From NCBI RefSeq assembly GCF_016806065.1, contig NZ_CP032405.1, positions 3,686,001-3,750,000 on the forward strand: DNA of 64,000 bases. Reading direction: 5' to 3'. The DNA comes from Rhizobium rosettiformans. GTDB taxonomy: Bacteria; Pseudomonadota; Alphaproteobacteria; Rhizobiales; Rhizobiaceae. The position numbers were made by a program, and so were the translations under genes. Shown here in pieces: positions 44,667 through 53,963 of the stretch. Position 1 is the first letter of the stretch, and each line of letters starts with the position of its first letter. The notes under the pieces are model-generated. The model did not search any database and was not told where the DNA came from. It saw nothing but the letters and a program-made list of their open reading frames with translations.

Positions 44667-45868
44667 GAAGTCGCCTCTGCGGTCTTGTCTGCCTCTGCCG
44701 AAAGCGGCAGCCTGTCGCCTCTTACGGCCTCGATCGGCCGGGTGCCACAGCAGATCATGAAGAAATCGTAGAAATACCGGCGGCTATTAGCCGAGATAAA
44801 CTGATAGTGAACGCGGAAGAAGTTCTTCTTCACGCGCTTGTAGGTGTCACGTTCGAGCATGTCGCGAACGCGCACCTGGAACTGACGCGGGAACTGGTCC
44901 GTCCGCTGATGTTTGAGGCCAGCCCGAGCATAGGGATCGCATTTGTAGAAGTTGATGATGTCCGTCAGCGCCTGGAACTCCGTCCAGCGAATGCCGGGAT
45001 GCCGGGCAAGCGTCTCCAGGCGCGCGCGCGCGCGTGATGCTGCCGGGTGCAGCGCAACCTTCAGGGACGTCGATCCGACAGTGACCAGCTGGAAATTGAC
45101 GGCCCGCCCCTCAGCCGCCAGCCTCTCGGCCAGTTGATGCGCGACGTCGAGGATCAGCGCGCCACCTGTCGAATGCCCGACGAGCAGGACTTCGTCATAG
45201 GCCGATTGTGCCACGCGCTGCGAAATCAACGCGGCCCAGGCCTCGATCCGCTCATCCATGCCGGGGCGCCGGCAGTGGAGATGCTCGCGGCTGAACGACC
45301 AGAGATCCATGAGGTGGAAAACGAAATAGCGTCGCCCGACGGAGCGACCGAGAGCATAGGTGACAGCAAGGCCGGCAAGTGCCGGCAGAAGCGGGCCACC
45401 GGGAAGTCCAATCCAGTCCACGAGACGATAGGTAATCGTGCCAAACCAGACGAACAGTCCCAGCATGACCAGGGGATAGAGGAAATAGAGTGCGAAGCGC
45501 CAATTGGTGGCAAAGAAGCGGAACATCGTGCCGGAGACGACGTAGTCGAAAAAGGCGATAAGATAGGCCGCAAGGCGCACGACGAAGGGCCGCGCCCCGT
45601 CATGTTTGACGATGTCGTCGAAACTCAAAAAGGTAATCTCGGATCGGCAGACGCCGTCGGGACCTCGATAGTCGGCGACCGCCGTCGTCGCGGAAGCCTC
45701 CGCTGCCTCGACCGGTACCCCGAGTGTCGCCTCGACCGACCAGCACTTGCAGAAGCGCTCCATTTCGCGGCCGATTCGCCGAAAAAAGCCGGCAGCATCG
45801 TTGCGTTCATATCCCCCGACGAGAAAGACGGCACGCCTCGACACCGAAGGCTGAGCGACCTCAGACAT
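44663..45868 (-). CDS. Membrane-embedded alpha/beta hydrolase-like protein B
   Basis: 401 residues from the ATG at 45868 (GGGAGTAGGA upstream). The same architecture as protein A at 39117-40271: two membrane helices (about 126-147 and 157-178), nucleophile GHSTG with Ser233, HPGIRWTEFQALTDIINFYK (290-309, Asp303), and FRVHYQF (His354). Ser-to-Asp spacing is 70 residues in both. An N-terminal VGGYERNDAAGFFRRIGREM corresponds to FPGFEPLDAEAHRQRYKRSA in A. Coupled to the methyltransferase-like gene, suggesting sequential action on a lipid-like substrate. Confidence 0.8.
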   Translation of the reverse strand: MSEVAQPSVSRRAVFLVGGYERNDAAGFFRRIGREMERFCKCWSVEATLGVPVEAAEASATTAVADYRGPDGVCRSEITFLSFDDIVKHDGARPFVVRLAAYLIAFFDYVVSGTMFRFFATNWRFALYFLYPLVMLGLFVWFGTITYRLVDWIGLPGGPLLPALAGLAVTYALGRSVGRRYFVFHLMDLWSFSREHLHCRRPGMDERIEAWAALISQRVAQSAYDEVLLVGHSTGGALILDVAHQLAERLAAEGRAVNFQLVTVGSTSLKVALHPAASRARARLETLARHPGIRWTEFQALTDIINFYKCDPYARAGLKHQRTDQFPRQFQVRVRDMLERDTYKRVKKNFFRVHYQFISANSRRYFYDFFMICCGTRPIEAVRGDRLPLSAEADKTAEATS

Positions 45869-46044
45869 TCCTACTCCCACACAATTCACGGAGCCCGGCA
45901 AATCGACCTGCAGGACCCCTAATCCGAGCGCAATGTGCAAGAAGCCTATCGCACAGTCCAGCCTCGCGGCCCGATCTTGGCGCAATGCAGCAATTTTCCT
46001 GTGTCTTTACAAGCAAGCCTGAGAGAAACCGGGCGAACCGGGCT

Positions 46045-46938
46045 TCATTCGCCCCTGGTCGCCATCAGACCGGCGAAATCGAAGAGCTTCGGGTCGAGCA
46101 GATGGGAGGGATCGACATGCGCAAGTGCCCTGAGCATCGCATCCTTGCGTCCCGGCATCTTCGCCTCGATTCCGGCCAGCATGTCCTTCATCGCATTGCG
46201 CTGCAGACCGTCCTGCGAGCCGCAGAGGTCGCAAGGGATGATCGGGAACTCCATGGCCTGTGCGAAACGCGCCATGTCCTCTTCAGCAGCGTAAGCCAGC
46301 GGACGCAGGACGAAGAGATCCTTCTCGTCGTTCAACAGCTTGGCCGGCATGGCCGAGAGCCGGCCGCCATGGAAGAAGTTCATGAAGAAGGTCTCGAGGA
46401 TATCCTCGCGGTGATGGCCGAGCACCAGCGCATCGCAGCCCTCCTCGCGGGCAATGCGGTAGAGATTGCCGCGACGCAGGCGTGAACAGAGCGAGCAATA
46501 GGTGCCGCCACTTGGCACCTTCTCCTTCACGATGGAATAGGTGTCCCGATACTCGATCCGATGTTTCACCCCGATGGAAGCCAGATATTCTGGCAGGACA
46601 TGTTTCGGAAAATTCGGCTGCCCCTGGTCGAGATTGCAGGCGACCAGCTCCACCGGCAAGAGCCCGCGCCATTGCAGATCGAGCAAGATCGCCAGCAGGC
46701 CATAGCTGTCCTTGCCGCCGGAAAGCCCGACCAGCCAGCGCTGCTGGCCTTTCAGCATGTCGAAGTCAGACATTGCCTGGCGCACCTGCCGGATAAGCCG
46801 TTTGCGCAGCTTGTTGAACGAGACCGAGCGTGGGGCCCTGGTGAAGACCGGATGAACGGTCGACAGGTCGAGTTCGTCCTCGCCTTCGCCCTCGAGAACG
46901 GCGGCATTCTGGCTGTCGATCATGTTGATGAGGTTCAT
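46045..46938 (-). CDS. ttcA: tRNA 2-thiocytidine(32) synthetase TtcA
   Basis: 297 residues from the ATG at 46938 (GGAG upstream; an internal ATG 5 codons later is possible). Adenylates and thiolates cytidine 32 of tRNA. PP-loop LSGGKDSYG and the two CxxC pairs ([10 protein letters not shown] and CDLCGSQDG) for the 4Fe-4S cluster are all present. Length and the [20 protein letters not shown] motif fit TtcA. Lies 58 bases after the glsA stop. Confidence 0.95.
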   Translation of the reverse strand: MNLINMIDSQNAAVLEGEGEDELDLSTVHPVFTRAPRSVSFNKLRKRLIRQVRQAMSDFDMLKGQQRWLVGLSGGKDSYGLLAILLDLQWRGLLPVELVACNLDQGQPNFPKHVLPEYLASIGVKHRIEYRDTYSIVKEKVPSGGTYCSLCSRLRRGNLYRIAREEGCDALVLGHHREDILETFFMNFFHGGRLSAMPAKLLNDEKDLFVLRPLAYAAEEDMARFAQAMEFPIIPCDLCGSQDGLQRNAMKDMLAGIEAKMPGRKDAMLRALAHVDPSHLLDPKLFDFAGLMATRGE

Positions 46939-46996
46939 CTTCGGCTCCGGCCTCGGCGGCTGTTCGGCTCTCCAATGCCCTTTGCGACCGGCAAGA

Positions 46997-47923
46997 TCAA
47001 GTCCCGAAGACCGACCAGCCCGTGCGGGTGGCGAGCATTTCGAGCGCCACGGAGCCGAGCGCCGAATTGCCGACCTTGTTGAGCCCAGGCGACCAGACGG
47101 CGATCGACGCCTTGCCCGGAGCCACCGCGAGAATGCCACCGCCAACGCCCGACTTGCCAGGCAGGCCAACCTGATAGGCGAAATCGCCCGAGCCATCATA
47201 GTGGCCGCACATCAGCATCAGCGCGTTGATGCGCCGCGCCCGCTTCGGCGAAACGACCGAAAAGCCGGTCAGCGGATTGGTGCCCCTATTGGCCAGAAAC
47301 AGGCCTGCATGGGAAAGCTGGACGCAGGAGAGCGCCAGCGCGCATTGGTGGAAATAGACCCCGAGCGTGTGTTCGACCGGGTGCTGCAGATTGCCGAAGC
47401 CGCGCATGAAATTGGCGAGCGCAAAATTGCGGTAACCGGTGCGCTGCTCGGACTGGGCCACCTTCTCGTCGATCGAAAGTGTCTCGTCATCGGCGAGATA
47501 GCGCATGAAGCGCAGATACTCGCCGATGGCCTCGCGCGGTGCATGGCCCGCAAGCACCATGTCGGTGACGACGATCGCACCGGCATTGATGAAGGGATTG
47601 CGCGGGATGCCGTGCTCGTGTTCGAGCTGGACGATGGAATTGAAAGAGGAGCCGGACGGCTCGCGCCCCACCCGCTTCCAGATCGATTCGCCTGCCTTGC
47701 CGAGTGCCAGCGTCAGCATGAACACCTTAGAAATGCTCTGGATCGAAAAGGCCGTATCGGCATGGCCGGCCCTGTAGGTCTTGCCGTCGACGGTGGTGAT
47801 CGCGATGCCGAACTGCTTCGGATCGACACGGGCAAGTTCCGGAATGTAGTCGGCCACCTTGCCTTCGCCGAGGCGCGGCTCGAGCGCGCTGACGATCTCA
47901 TCGGCGATCAGCTGCAGATCCAT
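46997..47923 (-). CDS. glsA: Glutaminase
   Basis: 308 residues. Hydrolyses glutamine to glutamate and ammonia; a serine-dependent beta-lactamase-like fold. Motifs: [17 protein letters not shown] with the catalytic Sxx[30 protein letters not shown], and [19 protein letters not shown]. It has no ankyrin-type extensions, as for short bacterial glutaminases. Between rpsD upstream and ttcA downstream. Confidence 0.95.
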   Translation of the reverse strand: MDLQLIADEIVSALEPRLGEGKVADYIPELARVDPKQFGIAITTVDGKTYRAGHADTAFSIQSISKVFMLTLALGKAGESIWKRVGREPSGSSFNSIVQLEHEHGIPRNPFINAGAIVVTDMVLAGHAPREAIGEYLRFMRYLADDETLSIDEKVAQSEQRTGYRNFALANFMRGFGNLQHPVEHTLGVYFHQCALALSCVQLSHAGLFLANRGTNPLTGFSVVSPKRARRINALMLMCGHYDGSGDFAYQVGLPGKSGVGGGILAVAPGKASIAVWSPGLNKVGNSALGSVALEMLATRTGWSVFGT

Positions 47924-47984
47924 GTCATTCCCCTTACCCGCAATCGTGCCCGGTCATCTTTCCCGCTGAACGCTGCACTGCAAA

Positions 47985-48012
47985 CAGAAAAAGCCGCCCC
48001 GAAGGGCGGCTT
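47985..48012 (-). terminator. rpsD terminator with a UUCG tetraloop
   Basis: On the minus strand a perfect 9-bp stem (AAGCCGCCC with GGGCGGCTT, positions 48012-47991) closes a TTCG loop and is followed by TTTC, 25 bases after the rpsD stop. A C(UUCG)G loop is especially stable. Confidence 0.8.
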
Positions 48013-48036
48013 TCCACAAATCCGTCTCGCAAGCAA

Positions 48037-48654
48037 TTAGCGCGAGTAGAATTCGACGACCAGGTTCGGTTCCATGATGACTGCGTACGGAACGTCAGCC
48101 AGCGTCGGGACGCGAACGAAGGTGGCAACCATCTTGTTGTGGTCGACTTCGATGTAGTCAGGAACATCACGCTCAGCGAGCGATACCGATTCCAGAACCG
48201 TGACCAGCTGCTTCGACTTCTGGCGAACTTCGATGACGTCGCCGGCCTTGCAGCGGTAAGAACCGATGTTGACGCGAACGCCGTTAACGGTGACGTGGCC
48301 GTGGTTGACGAACTGGCGGGCAGCAAAGACCGTCGGTACGAACTTGGCGCGGTAGACGATGGCGTCCAGACGCGACTCGAGCAGGCCGATCAGGTTTTCG
48401 CCGGTGTCACCCTTGCGACGGTTGGCTTCGTCGTAGGTTGCGCGGAACTGCTTTTCGCGGATGTCGCCGTAGTAGCCCTTCAGTTTCTGCTTGGCGCGCA
48501 GCTGCACGCCGAAGTCGGAAAGCTTGCCCTTGCGGCGCTGGCCGTGCTGGCCGGGGCCGTATTCGCGGCGGTTCACCGGGGACTTCGGACGGCCCCAGAT
48601 GTTTTCGCCCATACGGCGGTCAATTTTGTACTTGGAAGATGCGCGCTTGCTCAT
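48037..48654 (-). CDS. rpsD: 30S ribosomal protein S4
   Basis: 205 residues. Primary 16S rRNA-binding protein that nucleates 30S assembly. Opens [18 protein letters not shown]; contains [20 protein letters not shown], the S4 RNA-binding domain [20 protein letters not shown] with [11 protein letters not shown], and an alphaproteobacterial C-terminus. It stands alone, away from the alpha operon, as usual in alphaproteobacteria. AGAGGAAATACGG precedes the ATG. Confidence 0.97.
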   Translation of the reverse strand: MSKRASSKYKIDRRMGENIWGRPKSPVNRREYGPGQHGQRRKGKLSDFGVQLRAKQKLKGYYGDIREKQFRATYDEANRRKGDTGENLIGLLESRLDAIVYRAKFVPTVFAARQFVNHGHVTVNGVRVNIGSYRCKAGDVIEVRQKSKQLVTVLESVSLAERDVPDYIEVDHNKMVATFVRVPTLADVPYAVIMEPNLVVEFYSR

Positions 48655-48822
48655 CCGTATTTCCTCTCAACAGGTTACAGCGGCTTGTTACCAAACCGCC
48701 TTAAGGAAACACGCCCTCCTCTGAGCCTCCGTTTCCGAGGCTCCGACAGGATTCTCACGTCAGCGAACGGAGAAAACCACGGGACATGTCAAAACAAACA
48801 CCGGGCTTTGTGGCCCGGCGTT
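48655..48822 (-). promoter_or_regulatory. Long structured 5' leader of rpsD
   Basis: If the promoter at 48829-48857 is right, the leader is about 168 nt. It can form a hairpin at its 5' end (CCGGGC and GCCCGG arms, 48801-48818) and a second with GAGCCTC and GAGGCTC arms (48723-48743 region), before a purine-rich stretch and the ribosome site. Ribosomal protein S4 autoregulates through mRNA structure in other bacteria, so autoregulation is possible here, but inferred. The rest of this 332-bp gene-free stretch (to 48986) holds one more inverted repeat. Confidence 0.4.
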
Positions 48823-48828
48823 GGGGCG

Positions 48829-48857
48829 TCATTAGTGGGGTGTGTGAGAAAAGTCAA
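48829..48857 (-). promoter_or_regulatory. Candidate rpsD promoter
   Basis: Minus-strand TTGACT (48857-48852), a 17-base spacer and TAATGA (48834-48829). The -35 is strong but the -10 is weak. It is the only good -35 in the gap upstream of rpsD. Confidence 0.4.
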
Positions 48858-48900
48858 CACGTCATCAGGGACGTGTGTGACGAAAGAGTGACTTGAGTAT

Positions 48901-48917
48901 CCGCCATTCTCTGGCGG
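48901..48917. repeat. 6-bp inverted repeat upstream of the D,D-carboxypeptidase gene
   Basis: CCGCCA at 48901-48906 and TGGCGG at 48912-48917, 5-base loop. In the 330-bp gap between divergent rpsD and carboxypeptidase genes, beyond the rpsD promoter. No T-run, so perhaps an operator for the plus-strand gene. Confidence 0.4.
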
Positions 48918-48986
48918 AAAACCAGGCGATAAGGCCTGCAAAGGCTGACAGACGGGCATAAGTTCGCTATCCCCATACCATCCTCC

Positions 48987-49829
48987 ATGAAAGAAGTCTC
49001 TCCTTCGATGATGACAGACCTGTCCCGCCGTATGCTGCTCGCCTTCGCTGTAACGCTCTCAATGTTTGCGCCGGCAGCGGCCGAGATCCAGAAACCCGGC
49101 CATGCCCATATCCTGATCGACGCTGGCACCGGCGCAATCCTCGAGGCCGAGAATACCGATATGGTCCTCTATCCGGCATCGCTGACGAAGATGATGACGC
49201 TCTATCTCACCTTCGAGGCGCTGCATTCGGGACAATTCAAGTGGGCCCAGCGCCTCGTCATGTCTGAGAATGCAAATGGCAAGGAGCCCTACAAATTCGC
49301 AGTCGGCGCCGGCAACACGATCAGCGTGCAGGAAGCTGTCATGGGCATGGTCGTACTGTCGACCAATGACGCAGCGACCGCGGTTGCGGAAACGCTGGCA
49401 GGCTCCGAGGAAGCCTTTGGCCGGATGATGACGGCGAAAGCCCGCGAACTCGGCATGACCAGCACGGTCTTCACCAACCCTTCAGGCCTTCCCGATCCAC
49501 GTCAGGTGACGACCGCCACCGACATGGCGCGTTTGGGTCTGGCGCTGCTGCGGGATTTCCCCGAAGAGTACAAGCTGTTCGCCTCGCGCGGCATGACCTT
49601 CCGCAGCATGAAATTTCGCGGTCACAACGCCTTCCTGGTGCAGTATCCGGGCGCCGAAGGGATCAAGACCGGCTTCACCAATGCATCGGGCTACAACATC
49701 GTGACCTCAGCAAGCCAGGGTGACCGCCGCCTGATCGGCGTGGTTCTGGGTGCCGAAAGCGCCAATGCCCGCACACAGGAAATGATTACGCTGTTCGACC
49801 GTCATTTTGGCACCAAAGTCAGCCAGTGA
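48987..49829 (+). CDS. D-alanyl-D-alanine carboxypeptidase (DacA-type, short)
   Basis: 280 residues from the ATG at 48987 (another ATG at 49008 is possible). A signal peptide (SRRMLLAFAVTLSMFAPAAA) is followed by a class A-like penicillin-binding domain: SxxK with Ser65-Lys68 (ASLTKMM), SxN at 125-127 (STN) and KTG at 227-229. It is shorter than E. coli PBP5 and lacks the C-terminal membrane-anchoring beta domain, so it is probably a free periplasmic enzyme removing the last D-Ala of peptidoglycan stems. Confidence 0.9.
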   Translation: MKEVSPSMMTDLSRRMLLAFAVTLSMFAPAAAEIQKPGHAHILIDAGTGAILEAENTDMVLYPASLTKMMTLYLTFEALHSGQFKWAQRLVMSENANGKEPYKFAVGAGNTISVQEAVMGMVVLSTNDAATAVAETLAGSEEAFGRMMTAKARELGMTSTVFTNPSGLPDPRQVTTATDMARLGLALLRDFPEEYKLFASRGMTFRSMKFRGHNAFLVQYPGAEGIKTGFTNASGYNIVTSASQGDRRLIGVVLGAESANARTQEMITLFDRHFGTKVSQ

Positions 49830-49874
49830 CGGCAGGAAGCCCCAAGAAAGCCCCCCCCCGAGAAAGCCATTGCC

Positions 49875-51110
49875 ATGACCGACACCGTTCTCGACCGCTT
49901 CCTCCGCTATGTCGTCATTGACACCCAGTCTGATCCAGCCTCGCAGAGCCAGCCTTCGACGGAGAAGCAGAAGGATCTCGGACGCCTGCTGGTGGCAGAA
50001 CTTCTGGCGCTTGGCCTTACAGACGCCCATCTCGACGAGCATGGCAACGTCTATGCGACGATCCCATCCAATACGGACAGGGACGTGCCGGTCATCTGCT
50101 TCTGCAGCCACATGGACACCGCACCCGACTTCACCGGTACGAACGTCAAGCCGCAGCTGGTGCGCAACTACCAGGGCGGCGACATCACGCTGACCGGCGA
50201 CACCAGTCAGGTGATCCGTGTCGCCTCCCATCCGGAGCTGAAGAACCAGATTGGCAACGACATCGTCACCACCGACGGCACGACGCTGCTCGGCGCCGAC
50301 GACAAGGCAGGTGTGGCCGAGATCATGACGGCCGCCGCCCATCTGATGGCGAACCCAGACATCAAGCACGGCACGATCAAGATCCTCTTCACGACGGACG
50401 AGGAAATCGGTCGCGGCGCGGACAAGGTGGACCTCGAAAAGCTCGGCGCCCGCTTCGCCTATACGCTCGATGGCTCGACCGTCGGCGAGATCGAGAACGA
50501 GACCTTTTCCGCCGATGGTGTCGTGATCGAGATTACCGGCGTCGCCATGCATCCGGGTTATGCCAAGGGCAAGATGGAGAACGCCATCAAGGCCGCAAGC
50601 GACATCGTCGCCCGCCTGCCGCGCGACATCGCACCGGAGACCACCGAGGGACGCCAGGGTTTCATCCACCCTGTCGACATGACAGGCAGCATGGAGGCGG
50701 CGAAGCTTCAGCTCATCGTCAGAGACTTCACCGAAGCCGGCCTGAAGGAGAAGGAAGAGCTGCTGGAAAAGATCACCCGGGACGTCATGGCGACCTATCC
50801 GGGCTCGAGCCACACGCTCAAGGTCAAGCACCAGTATCGCAATATGAAAGAGGTCCTCGATCGCCATCCGGAGATCATGGAGAATCTCGAGGAAGCCGTG
50901 CGCCGCGTCGGATTGGAACCCGTCCGCCACAGCATTCGCGGCGGCACCGACGGCTCGCGGCTTTCTTTCATGGGCCTGCCCTGCCCCAACATCTACACTG
51001 GCGGCCACGCCTATCACTCGCCGCTCGAATGGGTGAGCGTCCAGGACATGGAAAAGGCCGTCGAGACGATCGTCGCTCTCGTGCGGGTATGGGAAGAGCG
51101 GGCAGCGTGA
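49875..51110 (+). CDS. pepT: Peptidase T (tripeptidase)
   Basis: 411 residues. M20 zinc aminotripeptidase: CSHMDTAPD and GADDKAGVAEIM for the first metal, FTTDEEIGRG with the catalytic Glu, GGTDGSR and the C-terminal GGHAYHSPLEW. Cleaves N-terminal residues from tripeptides. A run of nine C bases ends 15 bases before the ATG, in the untranslated region. The gene follows the carboxypeptidase by 45 bases. Confidence 0.95.
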   Translation: MTDTVLDRFLRYVVIDTQSDPASQSQPSTEKQKDLGRLLVAELLALGLTDAHLDEHGNVYATIPSNTDRDVPVICFCSHMDTAPDFTGTNVKPQLVRNYQGGDITLTGDTSQVIRVASHPELKNQIGNDIVTTDGTTLLGADDKAGVAEIMTAAAHLMANPDIKHGTIKILFTTDEEIGRGADKVDLEKLGARFAYTLDGSTVGEIENETFSADGVVIEITGVAMHPGYAKGKMENAIKAASDIVARLPRDIAPETTEGRQGFIHPVDMTGSMEAAKLQLIVRDFTEAGLKEKEELLEKITRDVMATYPGSSHTLKVKHQYRNMKEVLDRHPEIMENLEEAVRRVGLEPVRHSIRGGTDGSRLSFMGLPCPNIYTGGHAYHSPLEWVSVQDMEKAVETIVALVRVWEERAA

Positions 51111-51138
51111 TCTGCCCCCTCAGCGGAGGCGAAAAGCC

Positions 51139-52668
51139 TTACTCGGCAGCCGATGGCGTCTGCTCTTCGGCATCCACCTGGTTCGGATCGCCGGGCTGAG
51201 TCTCGGCTTCGAGATCGGGAAAGGCGACAATGCGCTTGCCGGAAAAGTCGGTGTGCACGACGACCAGCCCCTGTTCCTCGAAATAGCCGAGAAGACGCCT
51301 GGCACGACGGGCCGAATGGGTGCCATAGGCTCGCGCGATCCGCTGATCTGAGGGGCATTCCTCGTTGCGGAGGGCGGCCTTGGCGAGCAGCAGGAACACG
51401 CCCTGCAAATCGTCGGAAACGCGGACGGACAGCGACAGTGCCGTCTGCCAGCCCTCGCTTGCAGCCGTCTCCTCATCGACCCCTGCCCTGGCGATCGCCA
51501 CCCGGCGCCGGAACTCACCCATCGGCATTGGCGGACCGGAGACGCGGCGCATGCGGGCGCGCACCAGGAACTCCTGGTAGAGCACGCTGTCGGTGCGATA
51601 GGCGGCCTGCGGATCGCCGAGGATTTCGGCAAGCACCGCGGACAGCCGGTCCTCCCGCTCCTCGGCCGACATTTCAGCACCACGGCTGGGCGCCTCACTC
51701 GAGGAGGGCGCCAGTGAAGCCGGCGTCGAGCGGGAAAGTTCGGCCAGAATATCCGTCGTCGGACGGGGTGCCGGTGGAGCGCGGCGGACGATCGGCCGCG
51801 TGAACTCTTCCGGGTCCGGCGTGAAGATCAGGTCTTCGACATCTGGCAGTGCATCCGGCAGCGGCATCAGCATGGGCGACGACGAACGCGCCGACGTTTC
51901 GACCGCCCCAATGACGATCGGCAGCGGACGACGCGACATGGCAGGACCCAGCGCCACGAAATTGCCGCGCTGTAAATCGCGGAACATCTCCGCCTGGCGA
52001 CGGTCCATGCCGAGCAGGTCAGCGGCACGCGCCATGTCGATATCGAGGAAGGTACGGCCCATCAGGAAGTTGGAGGCTTCGGCCGCGACGTTCTTCGCAA
52101 GCTTTGCCAAACGCTGCGTCGCGATCACGCCGGCAAGCCCGCGCTTACGGCCACGGCACATCAGGTTGGTCATGGCGCCAAGCGACATCTTGCGCGCATC
52201 TTCAGAGACGTCACCGCCGACGGCCGGCGCAAACATCTGCGCTTCGTCAACGACAACAAGCACCGGATACCAGAACTCGCGATCGGCATCGAAGAGACCG
52301 TTGAGGAAGGCGCCGGCCGCACGCATCTGCTGTTCGACATCGAGACCTTCCAGCGTCAGCACGCAGGAAACACGGTGGCGGCGGATACGGTCGGCGATAC
52401 CGGCAAGTTCGGCTTCAGTGCGCTCGCCGTCGACGACGACATGGCCATACTTGTCGGAAAGCGTGACGAAATCACCCTCGGGGTCGATGATGACCTGCTG
52501 TACCCACTGGGCAGACTGCTCCAGCAGGCGGCGCAGCAAATGCGATTTTCCCGAGCCCGAATTGCCCTGCACCAGAAGGCGCGTGGCGAGAAGCTCCTCG
52601 ATATCGAGCTTGGCAGGCTGTCCCCCCTGCACCGTTCCCATATCGATTCCGACCTTCAATGACGGCAT
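51139..52668 (-). CDS. HerA/DUF87-like ATPase with C-terminal extension
   Basis: 509 residues from the ATG at 52668; a TTG at 52692 is an alternative. HerA/FtsK-like P-loop ATPase: Walker A GNSGSGKSH at 35-43, IIDPEGDF, Walker B VLVVVDEAQMFAP and LMCRGRKRGLAGVIATQRLA. A proline/serine-rich linker (about 300-350) leads to a C-terminal winged-helix-like part. HerA ATPases usually pair with nucleases or SIR2-type partners; none is next to it. Role uncertain. Confidence 0.82.
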   Translation of the reverse strand: MPSLKVGIDMGTVQGGQPAKLDIEELLATRLLVQGNSGSGKSHLLRRLLEQSAQWVQQVIIDPEGDFVTLSDKYGHVVVDGERTEAELAGIADRIRRHRVSCVLTLEGLDVEQQMRAAGAFLNGLFDADREFWYPVLVVVDEAQMFAPAVGGDVSEDARKMSLGAMTNLMCRGRKRGLAGVIATQRLAKLAKNVAAEASNFLMGRTFLDIDMARAADLLGMDRRQAEMFRDLQRGNFVALGPAMSRRPLPIVIGAVETSARSSSPMLMPLPDALPDVEDLIFTPDPEEFTRPIVRRAPPAPRPTTDILAELSRSTPASLAPSSSEAPSRGAEMSAEEREDRLSAVLAEILGDPQAAYRTDSVLYQEFLVRARMRRVSGPPMPMGEFRRRVAIARAGVDEETAASEGWQTALSLSVRVSDDLQGVFLLLAKAALRNEECPSDQRIARAYGTHSARRARRLLGYFEEQGLVVVHTDFSGKRIVAFPDLEAETQPGDPNQVDAEEQTPSAAE

Positions 52669-52759
52669 CCTCAAATCATGTGTTGATCTCAAGTCCCTAA
52701 CAGACTTGGACGCTTCGGTGTGGGCTGCCTACGCGAAACCCACAGAGAACTACGCGTTC

Positions 52760-53896
52760 TCAGGCGCCCCGGCGCTGACGCAACAGTCCGGCAAGCAGGA
52801 TGCTGAGTAGCAGTGCCGGCAGCAGCGTGGCAAGCCCGCTGCGAAGATCGAGCACCTCGGCAACGAAACCGATCATCGGCGGCCCGACCAAGAAGCCGAG
52901 AAGCGCAATGAAGCTCAAGATCGCAACATTCTCCGCCGCCGGACGGTCGCCGAGATCGGCTGCCGCTGTCACCGCAAGCGGAAATCCAACGGAGACGCCG
53001 AGCCCGACGCAGGCGAGCCCCAGATAAACAAGCGGCGTGACCGGCGCGAAAACCACGACAACCATACCGGAAAGGGCAAAGACGAGGCAAACCCGGGCAA
53101 GCATGACCGACCCGAACCGCTCCTTTGCCGCATCACCGACAAATCGCCCGAGCGAAACCATCATGGCGAAGACGACATAACCCATGCCGGTTGCCATGCC
53201 CGACGTCGCAAACACATCCTTGAGGTAGACGGCGGACCAGTCGGCGACCGCTCCTTCCGTCATCGTGATCCCGAAGACGAAGAGGCTGATGCCGAGAATA
53301 CCGGGGCTTGGGCGCCGCCACGACGAGCGCGGCTGCGCTTCGGTCACGGGAGCCTCGTAGACGGGCAGTGCGCGACAAACCATCACTGAAATCGGGACCA
53401 GGAAGAGCGACAGCAGACCGATCGCCACAAAGGGCGATGTCTGAAGCGCAAGGAAACCGGCACCGATGAGGCTGCCCGTCATGATGCCGAGGCTCCAGAA
53501 ACCGTGGCAACGGTTCATGATCGATGCGGTGCCGCGCTTCTCGATCACGTCCGCCTGGACATTGAGCCCGAGTTCGATCGTCGCGAGGCCGATCCCGAGA
53601 AGCACGAGCAGAAAGAACAAGGAGACGAGACCGGGCGCAGCCACAGGCAGCGGCACGAGCGCCAGAAACACCGGAAACCCGAAGATCAAAGTGTTCCGAC
53701 TGCCGATCCGGCTGACAAGCTGTCCGGCAAAGGGCAGCATCAGCAGGATGCCGGTTGGCAGACCGAGCAATGCCATGGCGAGTTCGGCCGGACCGAGCGA
53801 CAGCCGCTCCTGAACGCCAGGGATCTGCGGCAACCAGCTGCCGAAAGCGATCGGCTGCAGAAAGAAGGCTGCCATGATGATGAGCTTGGGAGACAT
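52760..53896 (-). CDS. MFS transporter (YbjJ-like)
   Basis: 378 residues, about 11-12 membrane helices. N-terminal FLQPIAFGSWLPQIPGVQER and MNRCHGFWSLGIMTGSLIGA resemble the YbjJ-like small-sugar/drug MFS branch; the substrate is unknown. ATG at 53896. A strong inverted repeat lies 68-101 bases upstream. Downstream of it is the HerA-like gene on the same strand. Confidence 0.85.
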   Translation of the reverse strand: MSPKLIIMAAFFLQPIAFGSWLPQIPGVQERLSLGPAELAMALLGLPTGILLMLPFAGQLVSRIGSRNTLIFGFPVFLALVPLPVAAPGLVSLFFLLVLLGIGLATIELGLNVQADVIEKRGTASIMNRCHGFWSLGIMTGSLIGAGFLALQTSPFVAIGLLSLFLVPISVMVCRALPVYEAPVTEAQPRSSWRRPSPGILGISLFVFGITMTEGAVADWSAVYLKDVFATSGMATGMGYVVFAMMVSLGRFVGDAAKERFGSVMLARVCLVFALSGMVVVVFAPVTPLVYLGLACVGLGVSVGFPLAVTAAADLGDRPAAENVAILSFIALLGFLVGPPMIGFVAEVLDLRSGLATLLPALLLSILLAGLLRQRRGA

Positions 53897-53963
53897 GAAA
53901 GATCCGGGGGATGGAAGGGAGGAATCAAGCGAAGCCCAAATGTCCCCCAGCCCATACGAGATG

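Noticed and set aside
45016..45034. Alternating GC run as Z-DNA or an unstable repeat
   Set aside because: Short, inside a coding region, and explained by codons for Arg-Ala repeats.
49851..49859. Nine-C homopolymer before pepT as a phase-variation switch
   Set aside because: It lies in an untranslated region without an obvious promoter, so length change would have no clear coding effect; it may also be a sequencing artefact.
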